Source of the DNA: JBBQWZ01 sp038210135
GTDB lineage: Bacteria > Acidobacteriota > Terriglobia > Bryobacterales > Bryobacteraceae
NCBI GenBank assembly: GCA_038210135.1
Contig: JBBQWZ010000001.1
Location: 186,001-250,000, forward strand
DNA: 64,000 nucleotides
Direction: 5' to 3'
Numbering within the stretch: position 1 is the stretch's first letter; each line of letters begins with the position of its first letter. The notes beneath the pieces were generated by a model that was not told the DNA's origin, ran no database searches, and saw nothing but the letters and a program-made list of their open reading frames with translations. This document shows positions 61,411 through 64,000 of this stretch, in pieces. The translations under genes and the position numbers were made by a program.

Positions 61411-62828
61411 TCCGTCAGTTTCGCGGCGCAATCCAGAATCGTCCGCCACGCCAAATCGACATCGTCCTTACGCGTCGCCACGTTGCCCAGCACCAGCCGG
61501 ATCACGAAGCGGCTGCCCAAAACCGTCCCCGAGACAAATAACTTCCCGGTGGCATTCACCGCGTCCATCAGCATCCGATTGCGCTCGTCGCCGCCCTTCA
61601 TTCGAAAGCAAACCAGCGACAAACGCACCGGAGCAGTAACCTCGAAACGCGGGTCCGCCGATATCTGTTCCGCCAACTCCTTCGCCCAGCGGACGTGATT
61701 CCGGATAATCGAGATCACGCCTTCACGGCCAAAGTGCCGCATGACGAACCACAGCTTCAACGACCGGAAGCGCCTGCCCAACGGCACGCCGTAGTCAGAA
61801 TAATTCAGCGCCCGCTCGTGGCCCGGCGTCTCAAGATAGGCCGCCTTCTTCATCGAAAATGCGTCGCGCAGAATGTCCGGACGCCGGGTGTAAAACGCGC
61901 ACAGATCGATCGGCGTGAACATCCATTTATGCGGATTCAGCAAAATGGAATCCGCACGCGCAAACGCCGGAAACAATTTCCGCAATTCCGGAACGATGGC
62001 CGCGCTGCCACCGTACGCGCCGTCGATGTGATACCAGAGGCCATACTTTTCGGCAAGGTCCGCCACCGCTTCCAACGGATCGATGCTGGTCGCCGAGGTG
62101 GTCCCCGCCGTCGCCACGACGCAAAACGGTTTGCGTCCCGCTTCCAGATCCGCGCGGATGGCCGTTTCGAGCAGGTCGGCCCGCATCGCGAAATCGGCGT
62201 CCGCCGGAATCAGCCGCACGTTCGCCTGGCCGATTCCCACCGCCAGCGCGCCTTTCTCAACCGATGAGTGCGCGTGCTCGGACGTATAAAGAACCAGGTC
62301 GGGCTTGCGGCCTTCCGTGCGCGCCTCCGGGCATGCCTGCTCGCGCGCCGCGATGATCGCGTGCATCACCGCCGTCGAGGCCGTGTCGTGGATGATGCCG
62401 AAAAACGAGGGCGGCAATCCCACCCACTCCCGCAGCCAGCCGAGGGTCACCTGCTCCAGTTCCGTCGCCGCAGGCGACGATTTCCAGAGCATCACATTCA
62501 CGTTGAGAACCGCCGCCAGCATTTCTCCCAGGATCCCGGGTCCGCTCGCAGAAATCGAGAAATAACCAAAAAATCGGGGATGATTCCAGTGCGTAATGCC
62601 GGGAACGATCAGTTTGCGGAAGTCCTCAAGAATTTGGTCCATCGACTCCCCGTGTTCCGGCGCCGATTTCGGAAGCGCGTCCACCAACTGGCCTGGTTCG
62701 ACCGAAGGCAGCACCGGATAGTCGCGGATGTTTTCGAGATAGTCGGCGATCCAATCCACCGCGGCATGCGCCGCGGCTCGGAACTCCTTCGGCGACATAT
62801 TGGGAGAGGTTTCGCTGAGCGGATCCAT
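61407..62828 (-). CDS. PLP-dependent decarboxylase, aromatic-L-amino-acid type, 473 aa
   Basis: Group II pyridoxal-phosphate decarboxylase. The PLP Lys is in LLNPHKWMFTPIDLCAF near residue 299. SEHAHSSVEKGALAVG supplies the stacking His near 187, and WYHIDGAYGGSAAI the Asp near 266. HPRFFGYFSISASGPGILGE matches aromatic amino acid decarboxylases. Substrate choice among Trp, Tyr, DOPA and Phe is not resolvable here. It converges with the kinase gene (4-bp overlap) and lies 36 bp after the DapA-family gene. Confidence 0.92.
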   Translation of the reverse strand: MDPLSETSPNMSPKEFRAAAHAAVDWIADYLENIRDYPVLPSVEPGQLVDALPKSAPEHGESMDQILEDFRKLIVPGITHWNHPRFFGYFSISASGPGILGEMLAAVLNVNVMLWKSSPAATELEQVTLGWLREWVGLPPSFFGIIHDTASTAVMHAIIAAREQACPEARTEGRKPDLVLYTSEHAHSSVEKGALAVGIGQANVRLIPADADFAMRADLLETAIRADLEAGRKPFCVVATAGTTSATSIDPLEAVADLAEKYGLWYHIDGAYGGSAAIVPELRKLFPAFARADSILLNPHKWMFTPIDLCAFYTRRPDILRDAFSMKKAAYLETPGHERALNYSDYGVPLGRRFRSLKLWFVMRHFGREGVISIIRNHVRWAKELAEQISADPRFEVTAPVRLSLVCFRMKGGDERNRMLMDAVNATGKLFVSGTVLGSRFVIRLVLGNVATRKDDVDLAWRTILDCAAKLTD

Positions 62829-62864
62829 GAAGTCTGATTGTAGAGCGAGCGTCGAAAAACCAGG

Positions 62865-63773
62865 CTACACCTTACAGTCGCGTTCCATCCCCGGCAGCCA
62901 ATCGCGAAGCCACGCGCGAAATTCATCGAGCTTTACCGCGGTAGCGCCGCCCATCGGAATCGCGTGCGGACCCACTTTAATCTTGCGGAACAGCGCCGCC
63001 TCACGCATCGTAACCGGAGTCGGAAACGGTTCGAGCCACGCGACGAACTCTTCGAGGCGCTGTTGCAATCGCTGCGTCTTCGGTTGGTTCTGCGAATCAA
63101 CGGCGCGGCCCAAAGCGACCATCAGATCGGGCAGGCACGAAGCAATTCCCGAAACCACGCCGGACCAGCCCATGGCGCGGCCCTTCGAGTACAGGCGGTC
63201 GCTGCCCGCGAACAGTGCGAACGGAGTCGATTTCTTCAACTCGCTAAATCCGACGAAAGCGTCCCAGTTTCCGCTCGAATCCTTGATTCCTGCAAACTGG
63301 CCCGTCGCCAGCAACGCCAGCGACGTTTCCGGCTTTACCTCCGAAACGAAAAGCGGAATGTTGTAAATCAGAAGCTTCGTTTCGCGCGGCATCTGCTTCA
63401 CGAACTGTAAATAAAATTCCCGAATCAAATCCTGGCTGTACCGGAAATAGTAAGGCGGCAGCAACAGCACCCCAGCGGCTCCGGCCGCGGTCGCCTCTTC
63501 AGCCAAACGCAACGCTCCGTCGAACGTCGAATGCGAAACGTTCACCATCACCGGCACACGGCTCCGCTTCACCGCCATCGAAGCCAGACGCGCCCGGTCT
63601 TCCGTGTCGAAGTGCATGAACTCACCGGTGGTACCAAGCAGCGTGATTCCATCCACGCCTTGCGCGGTGTAATAATCCACCAGTTCCAGCGTCGCGCCAA
63701 TATCGATCAACGCCGACTGCGGACGCCGCGGCGTCAACGCAGCGACGTGGACGCCCCCCAATTCACTGGTCAT
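62865..63773 (-). CDS. DapA-family (dihydrodipicolinate synthase-like) lyase or aldolase, 302 aa
   Basis: TIM-barrel Schiff-base enzyme. GITLLGTTGEFMHFDTEDRA (near 39-58) is the pyruvate-binding block, the catalytic Tyr is in TKLLIYNIPLFV near 134, and the Lys in QFAGIKDSSGNWDAF near 163. The start is ATG 63773, preceded by CGGAGT; an upstream codon is possible. It is probably not the biosynthetic DapA but an acetopyruvate/keto-deoxy-sugar type, as no lysine genes are near. Confidence 0.87.
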   Translation of the reverse strand: MTSELGGVHVAALTPRRPQSALIDIGATLELVDYYTAQGVDGITLLGTTGEFMHFDTEDRARLASMAVKRSRVPVMVNVSHSTFDGALRLAEEATAAGAAGVLLLPPYYFRYSQDLIREFYLQFVKQMPRETKLLIYNIPLFVSEVKPETSLALLATGQFAGIKDSSGNWDAFVGFSELKKSTPFALFAGSDRLYSKGRAMGWSGVVSGIASCLPDLMVALGRAVDSQNQPKTQRLQQRLEEFVAWLEPFPTPVTMREAALFRKIKVGPHAIPMGGATAVKLDEFRAWLRDWLPGMERDCKV

Positions 63774-63846
63774 AAACGAAACTCCGGAGTCCGGCGCCGT
63801 CCGCATGGCCGGGAGCGATACAATACTCGCTTTGAGGAGAGATCAA

Positions 63847-64000
63847 GTGAATACTATATCCCGCCCGCCCGTATCGCGACGCGAGTTGTTGAGAAGCGCC
63901 GGCGCCGCAGCCACCGCCTTCACGATTATTCAACCGCAACTAGTCCGCGGAGCCGGCCGCGAGAAGTTGAAGGCCGGCCTCATCGGCTGCGGCGGCCGCG
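63847..64000 (+). CDS. Gfo/Idh/MocA-family oxidoreductase with Tat signal, partial (5' end)
   Basis: Only 51 codons are in the window. The start is GTG 63847 with GAGGAGAGA upstream. The twin-arginine signal SRRELLRSAGAAATAFTI (residues 10-27) marks folded export. KAGLIGCGGRG at the edge is the start of a Rossmann dinucleotide-binding fold (GxGxxG). Tat-exported Gfo/Idh/MocA proteins are common in Acidobacteria and Planctomycetes. Confidence 0.82.
   Translation, partial: MNTISRPPVSRRELLRSAGAAATAFTIIQPQLVRGAGREKLKAGLIGCGGR

Overview
The window looks like a chromosomal segment of a GC-rich Gram-negative bacterium. My best guess is an acidobacterium of the Solibacter/Bryobacter type. The grounds are a large Tricorn-type peptidase, many PD40/TolB-like propeller proteins, a zinc-finger anti-sigma protein beside a long sigma-like protein, a Wzx/Wzy/Wzc exopolysaccharide locus, and dispersed short repeats built on GAACCCGGAGCGTAAGCGAC. 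The lineage is inference from gene style; no rRNA is present.

Layout. 1-3229 (minus) is the nearly complete Tricorn-like peptidase. 3281-5445 (plus) holds three unrecognised genes. 5705-8352 (minus) is a TolB-like / DUF4198 / ThuA operon, divergent from an Hsp70-like / Ca2+:H+ antiporter / cyclase operon (8386-11809). An exported alpha/beta hydrolase (11861-12967) follows.

13098-24691 (minus) is an exopolysaccharide locus. In transcription order it has a FecR-like protein, then a promoter and structured leader, then a ribbon-helix-helix-like protein, Wza-type export protein, Wzc-type tyrosine autokinase, Wzx flippase, GT2, Wzy-like polymerase, GT4, WecG/TagA glycosyltransferase and an initiating sugar-phosphate transferase. 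Most of these genes overlap or nearly abut. A second O-antigen-ligase-like gene with a TPR partner lies on the other strand (24735-27010).

28153-41011 is mixed housekeeping and envelope: dusB, a TPR protein, rnhA, a TonB-like protein, a beta-barrel protein, bcp, cytochrome c, tRNA-Glu, two exported proteins, dctA, lipA, an MBL hydrolase and an epoxide-hydrolase-like protein. 41202-48573 holds a TPR-HTH protein, the divergent glyoxylate shunt pair aceB/aceA, and the anti-sigma/sigma-like pair.

49324-54000 is yqhQ-like / prfA / prmC, then dinB. 53996-59124 (minus) is yebC-ruvC-exported protein-TlpA-deoB-tpiA. The right end has a hybrid histidine kinase with a degenerate Hpt domain, an aromatic-amino-acid-decarboxylase-like gene, a DapA-family lyase and the start of a Tat-exported Gfo/Idh/MocA oxidoreductase.

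The observations most worth following are the structured leader of the polysaccharide operon, which carries an ops-like GCGGTAG core, the composite dispersed repeats, the long sigma-like protein with its double-zinc-finger partner, and the kinase whose Hpt domain has lost its histidine.
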